A stretch of DNA of 64,000 nt. Source: Cellvibrio sp. PSBB023 (GTDB taxonomy: Bacteria; Pseudomonadota; Gammaproteobacteria; Pseudomonadales; Cellvibrionaceae). Both the position numbers and the translations under genes were made by a program. Below the pieces are notes generated by a model. The model saw only the letters and a list, made by a program, of their open reading frames with translations. It ran no database searches and was not told where the DNA came from. Where the stretch lies: assembly GCF_002007605.1 (NCBI RefSeq), contig NZ_CP019799.1:3202001-3266000 (forward strand). The letters run 5' to 3'. Below, piece after piece: positions 33,654 to 42,579 of this stretch (position 1 is the first letter of the stretch; each line of letters opens with the position of its first letter).

Positions 33654-34133
33654 ATGCCTGCCGTTTCAGCAGCCAGCACAGAAGGCGGTTTTTATCCGCC
33701 TTCTGCGTTTTATTTCAAAGTGGTTTTTGGCAACAGCGCCAATAGCCCGGACGCGTCATTTCAGGATATTTCTGGCATTACCAGCGAAATGACAACGGAA
33801 GATGTAGCGGAGGGCGGCGAAAACCGGTTTGTCCATAAATTGCCGCGTGGCGTTAAACATTCCAACCTGGAATTAAAGCGCGGCATTGCGCCATTAACCT
33901 CTCCATTAGTGACTTGGTGCAAATCGGTATTTGAAGGTGGGCTTGCCTTGGCGATTCAGCCAAAAACCATTCGGGTGTATTTATTGGATGAAAAAGCACA
34001 GCCATTGCGCGGCTGGGTGTTTGTGAATGCCTATCCAGTGAAATGGGATGTGGAAAGTTTCAATTCCACTAAAAATGAAGTCGCCATAGAAAAAATTGCG
34101 TTTAGTTACAGTTATTCAGAACGTCTTAAATAA
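33654..34133 (+). CDS. eCIS inner tube protein 2 (Afp5-like)
   Basis: A 159-aa second gp19-like tube protein: FYFKVVFGNSANSPDASFQD, then ELKRGIAPLTSPLVTWCKSV and VFVNAYPVKWDVESFNSTK. It is clearly homologous to, but diverged from, the first tube protein. In Afp/PVC the second tube-like protein (Afp5) forms the tube initiator ring at the baseplate; the same role is expected here from gene order. Confidence 0.88.
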   Translation: MPAVSAASTEGGFYPPSAFYFKVVFGNSANSPDASFQDISGITSEMTTEDVAEGGENRFVHKLPRGVKHSNLELKRGIAPLTSPLVTWCKSVFEGGLALAIQPKTIRVYLLDEKAQPLRGWVFVNAYPVKWDVESFNSTKNEVAIEKIAFSYSYSERLK

Positions 34134-34160
34134 TGCCGATTTTTTGGATAGACCACCGTC

Positions 34161-34328
34161 ATGGCCATAGAAATTAAACAACTTCTGATTAAATCCAATG
34201 TGGTGGACGACGAGTCACCTGATGCACATAAATACCAACAAGCGGAATCAGATAACCTCAAATACGAGGTGCTGGAAGAATGCCGGCGGTTAATTCAGGA
34301 AATGCTCAGCGATAAGGGTCAGCGCTAA
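34161..34328 (+). CDS. DUF5908-like small eCIS protein (Afp6-like position)
   Basis: A 55-aa ORF, too short for standard gene finders. The start MAIEIKQLLIKSNV matches the opening of DUF5908 proteins (M-x-I-E-I-x-x-L-x-I-K), and the rest is a charged helix (LKYEVLEECRRLIQEML). It fits exactly between the second tube gene and the LysM gene with 27- and 2-base gaps, the same place that afp6 occupies in the Serratia cluster. It likely acts in baseplate assembly. Confidence 0.75.
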   Translation: MAIEIKQLLIKSNVVDDESPDAHKYQQAESDNLKYEVLEECRRLIQEMLSDKGQR

Positions 34329-34330
34329 TT

Positions 34331-35008
34331 ATGCCATCTGCCAGCGGAACCAAAATAAAATTAAAAATATCGCCTTGCGATGTCAGCGGTGGCGTCGCTA
34401 CGGTCAACGACGATACGCCTTTTGAAGTGCTGATCAATCCGGAAGAATATAGTCATATATCCACCAACAAATATATTGAAAATAAAGCACCGGGACCGAA
34501 TGGCGAAAAAAAATTCGTTAAATCCGAACCCGACCGGATTGAATTTAAAGAAATCGTATTGGATGGCACCGGTGTTGTGCACGGCACGACCAGCACCGTA
34601 CTGCAACAAGTGGCGCTGCTACGCAAAGTCGCCTACACCTACGATGGCAGCGAGCATGAGCCGCCGGTGGTGGAGGTATCCTGGGGGCCAATGCTGTTTA
34701 AAGCGCGCCTGGAAAAACTGGATGTAAAGTACACCCTATTCAAACCCAGTGGCGAACCGCTGCGCGCCAGGGTCACGCTGAAATTTACTGCGTTTACCAC
34801 TAATGAAGAAGTGTTTCGCGCGGCAAGTATGGAATCGCCCGATTTGACCCATCTGGTGGAAGTCAGGGCGGGCGATACACTGCCCATGCTCTGCCATAAA
34901 ATTTATAAAGACAGCAGTTATTATCTGGCCGTTGCCGAGTTCAACCAGTTGCGCAGTTTCCGCCAATTAGCGCCCGGGCAACTGCTGCGCTTCCCTCCCT
35001 TGGTATAA
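34331..35008 (+). CDS. eCIS LysM baseplate hub protein (Afp7-like)
   Basis: A 225-aa protein. The N-terminal two thirds (INPEEYSHISTNKY, then VEVSWGPMLFKARLEKLDVK and FKPSGEPLRARVTLKF) match the gp53-like hub region of CIS baseplates, and the C-terminal about 50 residues are a LysM domain (VEVRAGDTLPMLCHKIY, then FNQLRSFRQLAPGQLLRFPP). It links the tube initiator to the spike, as Afp7 and PVC7 do. It is separated from its neighbours by 2 and 3 bases. Confidence 0.88.
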   Translation: MPSASGTKIKLKISPCDVSGGVATVNDDTPFEVLINPEEYSHISTNKYIENKAPGPNGEKKFVKSEPDRIEFKEIVLDGTGVVHGTTSTVLQQVALLRKVAYTYDGSEHEPPVVEVSWGPMLFKARLEKLDVKYTLFKPSGEPLRARVTLKFTAFTTNEEVFRAASMESPDLTHLVEVRAGDTLPMLCHKIYKDSSYYLAVAEFNQLRSFRQLAPGQLLRFPPLV

Positions 35009-35011
35009 CAC

Positions 35012-36802
35012 ATGGCAATCTCTCCTTTAACCGATAGTCATGGCGTTCTCGGCTATACCATTCTGGTGGATGGTGCAGCAATTGCCGCCAGTATTGAAGT
35101 GGTATCAGTGGATATTCACCTTGCCGCCAATCGTATTAACACCGCCACGCTGGTGTTAAACGATGGCAACATGGCGGAGAATCTTTTTCCCACTAGTGAT
35201 AGCGCTACTTTTTTGCCCGGGGCCGAAATCACCATTCAAGTAGGTTACGACCAGCAACAAACCAGTGTGTTCAGCGGCATTATCATCAAGCATTCGGTAA
35301 AAATCAGTAGCCGTAATTTCTCGCGGCTGGTGGTTGAATGCAAAGATAAAGCAATCGCTATGACAGTCGGCCGCAAAAATGCCAATTATATCGACATGAA
35401 AGACAGCGATATTTTGTCGCAGCTAATTAGTAATACTCCGGGCCTCAGCGCAACCGTCACTGCAACTACCTATCAGCACAAAGAGCTGGTGCAGTTTTAC
35501 AGCAGCGATTGGGATTTTATGTTGGCGCGCGCAGAAGCCAATGGCATGTTGGTCACGCTGGACGCCGGTACAGTTACTGTTGCTGCACCGGCAGTCAGCA
35601 GCGCGGCAGTACTCACTGTCACCTATGGCATGGATTTAATTGATTTCAGTGCTGACATGGATGCGCGCGCGCAATTTCAAAGCGTTTCCAGTCACGGCTG
35701 GGATCTCGCCAGTCATACCCTGCAACAACAGACAGCAGCGCCGGAAACCTTGAATGAACAAGGCAATGTCACGTCTGCAACACTGGCCAATGTTATCGGG
35801 TTAAGCGATTTTCGTTTGCAAAGTACAGTGCCGCTGGACGCGGAAGAACTTACTACCTGGGCCAAGGCACAGCAAATAAAATCCGGCCTTGCACGTATTC
35901 GCGGGCAGGTGAGCTTTCAGGGCAGTGCACTGGCCAAACCCGGAACCCTGATTGAATTAGTGGGTGTTGGCGAGCGTTTTAATGGCAATGTATTTGTCAG
36001 CGCGGTGCACCACCACGTCGCCGAGGGCAATTGGATAACACGTGCTGAGTTTGGCATGTCACCCAGTTGGTTTACCGAAGCAGCCGATATTAGCGCACCA
36101 CCGGCAGCGGGGTTATTGCCCGGCATCAGCGGTTTGCATGTAGGTGTGGTGATGAAGTTGGATGAAGACCCTAACAAACAATATCGGGTGCAAGTCTCCA
36201 TTCCGGAAATGAGTGCCGCCACCGATGGCTTTTGGGCGCGGCTCACTAATTTTTACAGCTCTAATGGTGTGGGTGCCTTTTTCTTACCGGAAATTGGCGA
36301 TGAAGTTGTGCTGGGTTTTTTTAATGACGACCCTTCGCATCCGGTCATTTTAGGCAGCCTCTACAGCAGTAAAAATAAACCGGCCTACACGCCCGAAGCG
36401 GCGAACAACACCAAAGCGCTGGTCACACGCAGCAACATGAAAGTGGAATTTGATGAAGAGAAAAAAATCATCACTATCACTACGCCTGCGGCCAATAAAA
36501 TTGTCATCAGTGACGATGGAAAATCCATTTTGTTGCAAGACCAAAACAGCAATAAAGTCACGCTGGATTCGGCTGGCATCACCCTCGATAGCCCCAAGGA
36601 TATTACGCTCAAAGCACAAGGCAAAATTGTGCTGAATGCCACCAATAATATTGAGGCAACGGCGCAAATGGATATCAAACAAACCGGCCTGAATATCACC
36701 AGCACGGCCAATGTCGGCTTTACCGCAAAGGGCAGTGCGACCGCCGAAGTGTCCGCCAGTGGCACCACCACTATCAAGGGTGCCATGGTGATGATTAATT
36801 AA
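35012..36802 (+). CDS. eCIS VgrG-like spike protein (Afp8-like)
   Basis: A 596-aa spike. The N-terminal about 350 residues are gp27-like (VSVDIHLAANRINTATLVLN, then YSSDWDFMLARAEANGMLV), then a gp5 OB-fold (KQYRVQVSIPEM, then GAFFLPEIGDEVVLGFFNDD with SHPVILGSLYS) and a C-terminal triple beta-helix of short repeats (SAGITLDSPKDITLKAQGK). It forms the puncturing tip beneath the PAAR protein. Sequence alone could be read as T6SS VgrG; the surrounding sheath, LysM and DUF4255 genes make it an eCIS component. Confidence 0.92.
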   Translation: MAISPLTDSHGVLGYTILVDGAAIAASIEVVSVDIHLAANRINTATLVLNDGNMAENLFPTSDSATFLPGAEITIQVGYDQQQTSVFSGIIIKHSVKISSRNFSRLVVECKDKAIAMTVGRKNANYIDMKDSDILSQLISNTPGLSATVTATTYQHKELVQFYSSDWDFMLARAEANGMLVTLDAGTVTVAAPAVSSAAVLTVTYGMDLIDFSADMDARAQFQSVSSHGWDLASHTLQQQTAAPETLNEQGNVTSATLANVIGLSDFRLQSTVPLDAEELTTWAKAQQIKSGLARIRGQVSFQGSALAKPGTLIELVGVGERFNGNVFVSAVHHHVAEGNWITRAEFGMSPSWFTEAADISAPPAAGLLPGISGLHVGVVMKLDEDPNKQYRVQVSIPEMSAATDGFWARLTNFYSSNGVGAFFLPEIGDEVVLGFFNDDPSHPVILGSLYSSKNKPAYTPEAANNTKALVTRSNMKVEFDEEKKIITITTPAANKIVISDDGKSILLQDQNSNKVTLDSAGITLDSPKDITLKAQGKIVLNATNNIEATAQMDIKQTGLNITSTANVGFTAKGSATAEVSASGTTTIKGAMVMIN

Positions 36803-36826
36803 TGTGTATAACAACGGAAATTGATT

Positions 36827-37126
36827 ATGCCACCTGCTGCGCGAATTACTGATATGCATGCGTGCCCCATGGTAACCCCCGCCCCGGTGCCAGTACCCCA
36901 TGTGGGCGGACCGATTAGCGGCCCCTGTGTGCCTACGGTCTTAATTGGAAAATTACCGGCAGCCGTCGTTGGCGATATGTGTGTTTGTGTGGGCCCGCCG
37001 GATTCCATTGTTAAAGGATCGGCAACTGTCATGATCGGCGGCAAACCCGCTGCCCGCATGGGCGACACCACCGCTCATGGCGGCAATATTGTATTGGGCT
37101 TGCCCACAGTCATGATTGGCGGTTAA
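36827..37126 (+). CDS. eCIS PAAR tip protein (Afp10-like)
   Basis: A 99-aa PAAR-repeat protein: MPPAARITDMHACP, then VLIGKLPAAVVGDM and VMIGGKPAARMGDTTAHGG, ending TVMIGG. It forms the conical tip that sharpens the VgrG spike, with a His/Cys metal site. The ATG at 36827 is chosen over the TTG two codons earlier. The next gene begins four bases after its stop. Confidence 0.9.
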   Translation: MPPAARITDMHACPMVTPAPVPVPHVGGPISGPCVPTVLIGKLPAAVVGDMCVCVGPPDSIVKGSATVMIGGKPAARMGDTTAHGGNIVLGLPTVMIGG

Positions 37127-37130
37127 TGCA

Positions 37131-37538
37131 ATGAATTCAAAATCCTTTCTCGGCACCGGCTGGAGTTTTCCACCCACCTTTACCAGCAAAGGATTGGTCA
37201 CCGTATCGGCTGAACAGGATATTCGCGAAAGCCTGCTGATTTTACTGTCGACCACTCCGGGCGAACGCACTATGCAACCCGCTTATGGCTGCGGATTAAA
37301 AGCCCATGTCTTCGACTCGCTCAATGAAAGCAGTTTTGCGGTGATGCGCGATCTGGTCGCTAAAGCCATTTTATTTTTTGAACCGCGCGTGACGGTTGAA
37401 AAAATCGATATTAATGACGAAGACTCCATCGAAGGCAAGGTACTGCTGGATATAGTTTACAAAGTGCGCTCCACCAATAATCGCTACAACCTGGTTTATC
37501 CTTTTTATCTCAATGAGGCCAGCAATGTGTCTGCGTGA
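37131..37538 (+). CDS. eCIS gp25-like baseplate wedge protein (Afp9-like)
   Basis: A 135-aa gp25-like wedge protein: LGTGWSFPPTFTSKGLVTVS, then ESLLILLSTTPGERTMQPAY, GLKAHVFD and the TNNRYNLVYPFYL ending. The EPR-type motif is in the short stretch FFEPRV. An earlier in-frame ATG (37116) overlaps the PAAR gene; 37131 gives the standard family start. It would nucleate sheath assembly at the baseplate. PAAR before gp25 is reversed relative to the afp order (afp9 gp25, afp10 PAAR). Confidence 0.9.
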   Translation: MNSKSFLGTGWSFPPTFTSKGLVTVSAEQDIRESLLILLSTTPGERTMQPAYGCGLKAHVFDSLNESSFAVMRDLVAKAILFFEPRVTVEKIDINDEDSIEGKVLLDIVYKVRSTNNRYNLVYPFYLNEASNVSA

Positions 37539-37596
37539 GTTATTGCCAGTGAGTCATCCACATGGCAATTAACACTCTGGTGTTACGAGGCGCGCA

Positions 37597-40500
37597 ATGA
37601 GCGAAGCGACCCTCGCATCAACATCGCCTGTGCGACAACTGCATGTCCGCGACGGCATGAGCCAACAGCGCCGCTATTTACCGGCGCTCGCATCAGGCTA
37701 TTTCAATGTTGATGAAATGACGCGCGAACAATTGCTGACGCAAATGCAGGATTATGCTCGCCTGGTGAACATGGCAGGCGTGGATTTTTCTGCAGAAGAT
37801 ATTGATCCTGTATTGTTTGCCCGCGATGAAATTATGGTGATGGCACAAATCCTGTCCATCGATATCAATGAATTGGAGCGCCGCTTTAAAGCGCGCATGT
37901 TGCAAGAAGTAGATGACCTGCAGTGGACTATCAGCGAAGCAGATAACCCTGCATCAGTTGCCGGTATTATGCGATTGCTGGATCGCTGGCTGCATCTGTT
38001 AAAACACCCACAAAGCAGTGCCGGCGAAGCCGTCTATGGCTTGTTGGAAAGTGTTGTTCGCGGTTATGCGCGTGAATTAATTCGCGTGCGTGGAGCCATG
38101 CCGGTAGCGATCCAGCAATCCAATTATTACACCGATGATTTCTTGCGCCTGGTATCGGCAGCGGAGCCAACCGCTGAGACTGCAGCCCAGCCGATTGATA
38201 GTATTAATGTTCGCGCGCAATTTGCCTCACTGCTGAAAGCAGTCGACATGGTACAACAAAGTGCACGCGCCCATTTACCCGAGTCCCTGTCCAGTAAAAA
38301 CCATGATCCGGCATTGGCATTGCGCGTCGCTTTTAGCGGCCTTTACCAGCAATTGCAGCAACGCCTTAATCAATTCACCTTGAATTTTATTGATTTTTAT
38401 TTTGACCAGGTGCTGCAAACCAAACCCCGTGCACTGCAACCGGACCATGTATTTCTGGTGATTGAACCCGGCACAGCCGAACGCCATGTGGTATTGGGCA
38501 AGGGCACTGAATTTTTTGCCGGCATTGATTCGCACAGCCGCGATATTATTTATGCCAGTAATGATGAGGTTGTCATTACAGATGCTCAAGTGCACTCGCT
38601 GTACAGTTTATTTTTTCCGCGTGTCAGCCTGGACTTTCGCACCAAAGCCATTGTTGAACAACAAAGTACCGCTTCCGATTTTGCCAAAAAAAATAATCCG
38701 CAAACGAAACGCAGCCAGGTTGAGCTGGCGGATGGAGCCTGGTTAAACACCATTAACGCCGATGCCCGCGCCGATAAAAAACAACGCGACAAATACCAAC
38801 CCCAAGCATTATTTGGTGCACCACGATTTGACTTGAGCGGCGATGGTCGCAGCAGCGATCAGGCCCAGAGTGCACGCCTGGGGTTTGCGGTGGCGAGCAA
38901 CGTATTGTGGTTGCGAGAAGGGCAGAGGCAGATCAGTATTCACCTTGGTTTTGAAAGCCTGCGCAATCAACCCTGGACTAAACTTGTCAATATTTTGCGG
39001 CACTTGCCCAATATCAAAGATTCGATTGCCGACGATAAAGCAAAGTTTTTTGCCTATTTCAGCAAAATGTTCCAGTTGGCGTTAACCACGGCCGATGGTT
39101 GGCTGGAAATTAGCGAATACAAACCCTCCTACCAGTCTACCGATGCCAAGGTCAAACCCAATGCGGTACAGTTGGCCTTTTTGTTACCGGAAAATGCCCC
39201 GGCAATTTGCGCTTATAACCCCGACATTCACGGCGATCAATTAACGACTCGCCTGCCGGTCTTGCGCTGCACCCTCAGGGAAAATTATTTACAGTATCCC
39301 TACGATATTTTGCGGCAGCTGGTATTGCGCGATGTGCGTATCAATGTGGATGTACAAGGCTGTCACGATTTGTTGTTGCACAATAATATTGGCCAACTGT
39401 CACCGCTATCGCCTTTCCAACCCTTTGGCCCTATGCCGGAAGTCGGCTCGTATTTTATTGTCGGCCACGAAGAAACTCGCAGCAAACAATTGCTGGACTG
39501 GAATCTGGATATTGAATGGAGCGGGCTGCCCACCGTCAATGGCGGCTTCAAACAGTGGTATCAGGGCTATCAACAACCCCGTGAAAATGCGCAATTTGTT
39601 GCCGGTGTGAGTGTGCTTAGCGATGGCCGCTGGAAAACAGCAAACCAACAAATAGGATTATTTGAACAAGGGTTAAAGAATGGCAATACGCATTTGAAAA
39701 GCCGCAGTAGATTATCAGCTGCCAGCGCCATTCCCTATGCTAATCCGCAAGCGGTCACACCCAATCAAAAACCCTTTGTTTACACACCGCAAACCCGCAA
39801 TGGTTTATTCAAATTTACCTTACAAGGCCCTGCCAGCGCCTTTGGCCATCGCGAATATTCCAATGTGCTAGCCGAAGTGTTAACCCACAATACCCGCGTT
39901 AAACATCCGCGCTTGGCGCGTCCTATTCCCAACCCGCCTTACACGCCGGAAATGAATAGCATTCGTTTAAATTACACCGCGCAGGCTATTATTACGCTGG
40001 CAGATACCAGTCGCGAACAGGATGCTTTGTACCAGGATCAATATTTTCACCTGCACCCTCTCGGCTGGGAAATGATTTCGCCACTGCGCCATCCACGCCT
40101 GTATTTTTTGCCGCAATATGCTGAAGCCGGTTCGCTGTTTATTGGTATTACTGCCAGCGACATACAGCAATTACATTTACTGTTTCATTTAAAAAATAAT
40201 TCACTGCCGCTGGATGACACCCAACTCGCCCAAATTAACCAGCAGGAAAATACCAATCGCCGCAGCATTGGCGACTTTATCAGTTGGCACTACCTCAGTA
40301 ATAACCAATGGCGTCCATTGGATATGCGCTGCCTGTTAAGTGACTCAACCCAGGGCTTTATGACAACCGGCATAGTCACATTGGCGATGCCGGAAAAAAT
40401 GACCAAAGACAACAGCATTATGCCCGGCGGTTTGTATTGGCTCAAAGTCACCGCCAATCACTGGCTGCAAGGCTTCAGCGAATTATTTTCCGTCTATGCA

Positions 40501-41415
40501 CAGGCGGTAAAAGCCAGTTGGCAGGCGGGTGATCACCCCGATGCCAGCGCCATGAATTTACCGGCAGATACCATTAAACGCCTGCGCAGAACAGTGCCCG
40601 GCATTAGTGGTGTGATGCAAATTGACAGTTCCTTTGGCGGTGTTCCGGCGGAGAGTCGCCAGCATTTACGCACCCGTATCAGCGAGCGACTGCGCCATAA
40701 AAACCGTGCACTGACACCGCTGGATTATGAAATGCTGATCCTTGAGCAATTTCCCCAGGTACATAAAGTCAAATGCTTTGCCAACCTGCGCACTAACCCG
40801 CAGGCCCCCATCAGCCCCGGTCATTGCTTGATTATTCCTATCCCTCACCAAGCACCAGAAAACGCCAATCACTTCCAGCCTTTTTTTGATGGCCATACCA
40901 TTTTATCCATCAAGGAATTTGTGCAGGCACTCGCGCCCGGCGCAATAAAAATTGCAGTGGAAAATCCGGTGTATGAAGAGATTCAAGTGCGCTGCGCTGT
41001 GCATTTTAAAAAAGGGCTTCACCCTGGTCGCCACCAGAATTTACTCAATCAGGCACTGTGTCATTATCTTTCGCCCTGGATGCCTCAGGGAAATGCCGTG
41101 CATTTTGGCTGGAGCCTGAGTGAGCAGGAAATAAAATCCTTTATCCAAAGCCTGGATTACATTGATTACGTCACTGATTTTTCACTGCTGCGTATCGCAC
41201 CACAACGTGACGGTTTATTTATTCTTGATGATACGGCCGCACCGGACCCAAGCGGAAAACTAAACCATCACTTTACGCCGACTTATCCCTGGAGCACGGC
41301 AGTGCCCATTCGCCATCACTACTTGCAAACCACTGAGTTGCATCGCCAGATCCGCGCCGAACGCACCGGCATGGATGAGCTGGAAGTAGGTAGCACCTTT
41401 ATTATTTCTGAATAG
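37597..41415 (+). CDS. eCIS baseplate J-like protein (Afp11-like)
   Basis: A 1272-aa baseplate component. The start (LASGYFNVDEMTREQLLTQM, then DYARLVNMAG) and the C-terminal block (FGGVPAESRQHLRTRISERL, then HKNRALTPLDYEMLILEQFP and YIDYVTDFSLL) are the marks of Afp11/baseplate J proteins. The centre (about residues 400-950) is a large variable region. In known eCIS this protein builds the wedges, and in some lineages extra parts anchor the particle to a membrane. GAGG precedes the ATG. Confidence 0.9.
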   Translation: MSEATLASTSPVRQLHVRDGMSQQRRYLPALASGYFNVDEMTREQLLTQMQDYARLVNMAGVDFSAEDIDPVLFARDEIMVMAQILSIDINELERRFKARMLQEVDDLQWTISEADNPASVAGIMRLLDRWLHLLKHPQSSAGEAVYGLLESVVRGYARELIRVRGAMPVAIQQSNYYTDDFLRLVSAAEPTAETAAQPIDSINVRAQFASLLKAVDMVQQSARAHLPESLSSKNHDPALALRVAFSGLYQQLQQRLNQFTLNFIDFYFDQVLQTKPRALQPDHVFLVIEPGTAERHVVLGKGTEFFAGIDSHSRDIIYASNDEVVITDAQVHSLYSLFFPRVSLDFRTKAIVEQQSTASDFAKKNNPQTKRSQVELADGAWLNTINADARADKKQRDKYQPQALFGAPRFDLSGDGRSSDQAQSARLGFAVASNVLWLREGQRQISIHLGFESLRNQPWTKLVNILRHLPNIKDSIADDKAKFFAYFSKMFQLALTTADGWLEISEYKPSYQSTDAKVKPNAVQLAFLLPENAPAICAYNPDIHGDQLTTRLPVLRCTLRENYLQYPYDILRQLVLRDVRINVDVQGCHDLLLHNNIGQLSPLSPFQPFGPMPEVGSYFIVGHEETRSKQLLDWNLDIEWSGLPTVNGGFKQWYQGYQQPRENAQFVAGVSVLSDGRWKTANQQIGLFEQGLKNGNTHLKSRSRLSAASAIPYANPQAVTPNQKPFVYTPQTRNGLFKFTLQGPASAFGHREYSNVLAEVLTHNTRVKHPRLARPIPNPPYTPEMNSIRLNYTAQAIITLADTSREQDALYQDQYFHLHPLGWEMISPLRHPRLYFLPQYAEAGSLFIGITASDIQQLHLLFHLKNNSLPLDDTQLAQINQQENTNRRSIGDFISWHYLSNNQWRPLDMRCLLSDSTQGFMTTGIVTLAMPEKMTKDNSIMPGGLYWLKVTANHWLQGFSELFSVYAQAVKASWQAGDHPDASAMNLPADTIKRLRRTVPGISGVMQIDSSFGGVPAESRQHLRTRISERLRHKNRALTPLDYEMLILEQFPQVHKVKCFANLRTNPQAPISPGHCLIIPIPHQAPENANHFQPFFDGHTILSIKEFVQALAPGAIKIAVENPVYEEIQVRCAVHFKKGLHPGRHQNLLNQALCHYLSPWMPQGNAVHFGWSLSEQEIKSFIQSLDYIDYVTDFSLLRIAPQRDGLFILDDTAAPDPSGKLNHHFTPTYPWSTAVPIRHHYLQTTELHRQIRAERTGMDELEVGSTFIISE

Positions 41416-41437
41416 ATTTTTTATCGGGTAAATAGCT

Positions 41438-42226
41438 ATGGAAAAATTGGATAGAAATGCACTTAAAAACAAATTCCGCAAAGGCAAAATGCCCTCGGAA
41501 CAGGATTTCTCCAACCTTATCGATTCCATGGTCAATATTCTGGAAGAGGGTTTTGATAAAACCAGCCGCGATGGTTTAAAAATTTCACAGCTAATGGGCT
41601 CTGGACGGCTATTGAGTTTTTATAAAAATATCGCTGTTGAAAACCCGCAATGGTTTATGGAGTTGAGTAACAACGACAATAAATTGTACATAGGCACACC
41701 CACCAGCCCACGGGTATTAAGTTTATACAGCCACAATAATCAAAATGATGGCAACAACAACTTGCGGGTTGCGGTAGGCATTAATAAAGACACCCCGCGC
41801 ACCACACTGGATGTGGACGGCACCATTGCCTCCAGCGGGCGCATGGGCCAGCCCGGTGATTTTCCCGCACCGGCCGACGGTAACTGGCATGACATTACCA
41901 GCCCGCTCACCGGTTGCGAAATGCTTGAAGTGGTGGCCGGTGTCGGCGGGCAGGATGCCGATGGCCGTTATGCACTCATCCATGGACGCGCGATGAATGC
42001 TTTTAATGGCAAAGGCAGTATTGAAATTCAGGACACTTATTTCGGCAACAAATGCAGCCGTCTGGAATTGCGCTGGCAACCGGTGCCCGATCTGGGACAG
42101 TTTCACTATAAATTACAAATCCGCACCCAGTGCTCCTATGGCAGTGACATCTGGATTCAATATCACCTGACTCGCCAGTGGTTTGATCCGCTGATGTTGC
42201 GCAGCAATCAGACTCCGGCCGAGTGA
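41438..42226 (+). CDS. eCIS-associated tail-fibre/adhesin-like protein
   Basis: A 262-aa protein. The N-terminal KNKFRKGKMPSEQDFSNLID is the attachment-type motif of CIS-linked fibre proteins; the middle has NKDTPRTTLDVDGTIASSGR, the linker style of trimeric fibres, followed by a C-terminal beta-domain (ADGNWHDITSPLTGCEMLEV, then GVGGQDADGRYALIHGRAMN). It sits between the Afp11- and Afp12-like genes, not after them as in afp13. It probably binds a target surface or carbohydrate; no catalytic motif is visible. Confidence 0.6.
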   Translation: MEKLDRNALKNKFRKGKMPSEQDFSNLIDSMVNILEEGFDKTSRDGLKISQLMGSGRLLSFYKNIAVENPQWFMELSNNDNKLYIGTPTSPRVLSLYSHNNQNDGNNNLRVAVGINKDTPRTTLDVDGTIASSGRMGQPGDFPAPADGNWHDITSPLTGCEMLEVVAGVGGQDADGRYALIHGRAMNAFNGKGSIEIQDTYFGNKCSRLELRWQPVPDLGQFHYKLQIRTQCSYGSDIWIQYHLTRQWFDPLMLRSNQTPAE

Positions 42227-42234
42227 GGTGATTC

Positions 42235-42579
42235 ATGAAACATTCCGCCGCCGAAACAATCCACCTTTATTTAACCCTGGAGCAAAGCAGCTTATTGCTG
42301 GAAGCCTTGATTGAACAACCGTTTAAAACGGTATTTGAAATTATTGGCTCACTTAATCTACAAGCACAGCAATTTTATCAAGCGCCCAGCGATCAGCAGC
42401 AACCGCAATTAATCATTTTGAACAACGCTGACTTTTCGCTGTGCATTCGCGCATTGGGCGAGTTGCCCTACAACCGCGTCAGTGGGCTCATCCATTATTT
42501 GCATCAACAGCTCAGTACGCAATTAGTGAATGCCGCTGAATTATCCGCAGACAATACCGCCACAGGGACACGCGCATGA
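42235..42579 (+). CDS. Small eCIS-associated hypothetical protein
   Basis: A 114-aa protein of unknown function with GAGGTG before its ATG. It is mostly helical (IHLYLTLEQSSLLLEALIEQ, then CIRALGELPYNRVSGLIHYL). Its stop overlaps the start of the Afp12-like gene by four bases (ATGA), so they are translationally coupled and it may act as an assembly partner or chaperone of that baseplate protein. Confidence 0.55.
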   Translation: MKHSAAETIHLYLTLEQSSLLLEALIEQPFKTVFEIIGSLNLQAQQFYQAPSDQQQPQLIILNNADFSLCIRALGELPYNRVSGLIHYLHQQLSTQLVNAAELSADNTATGTRA

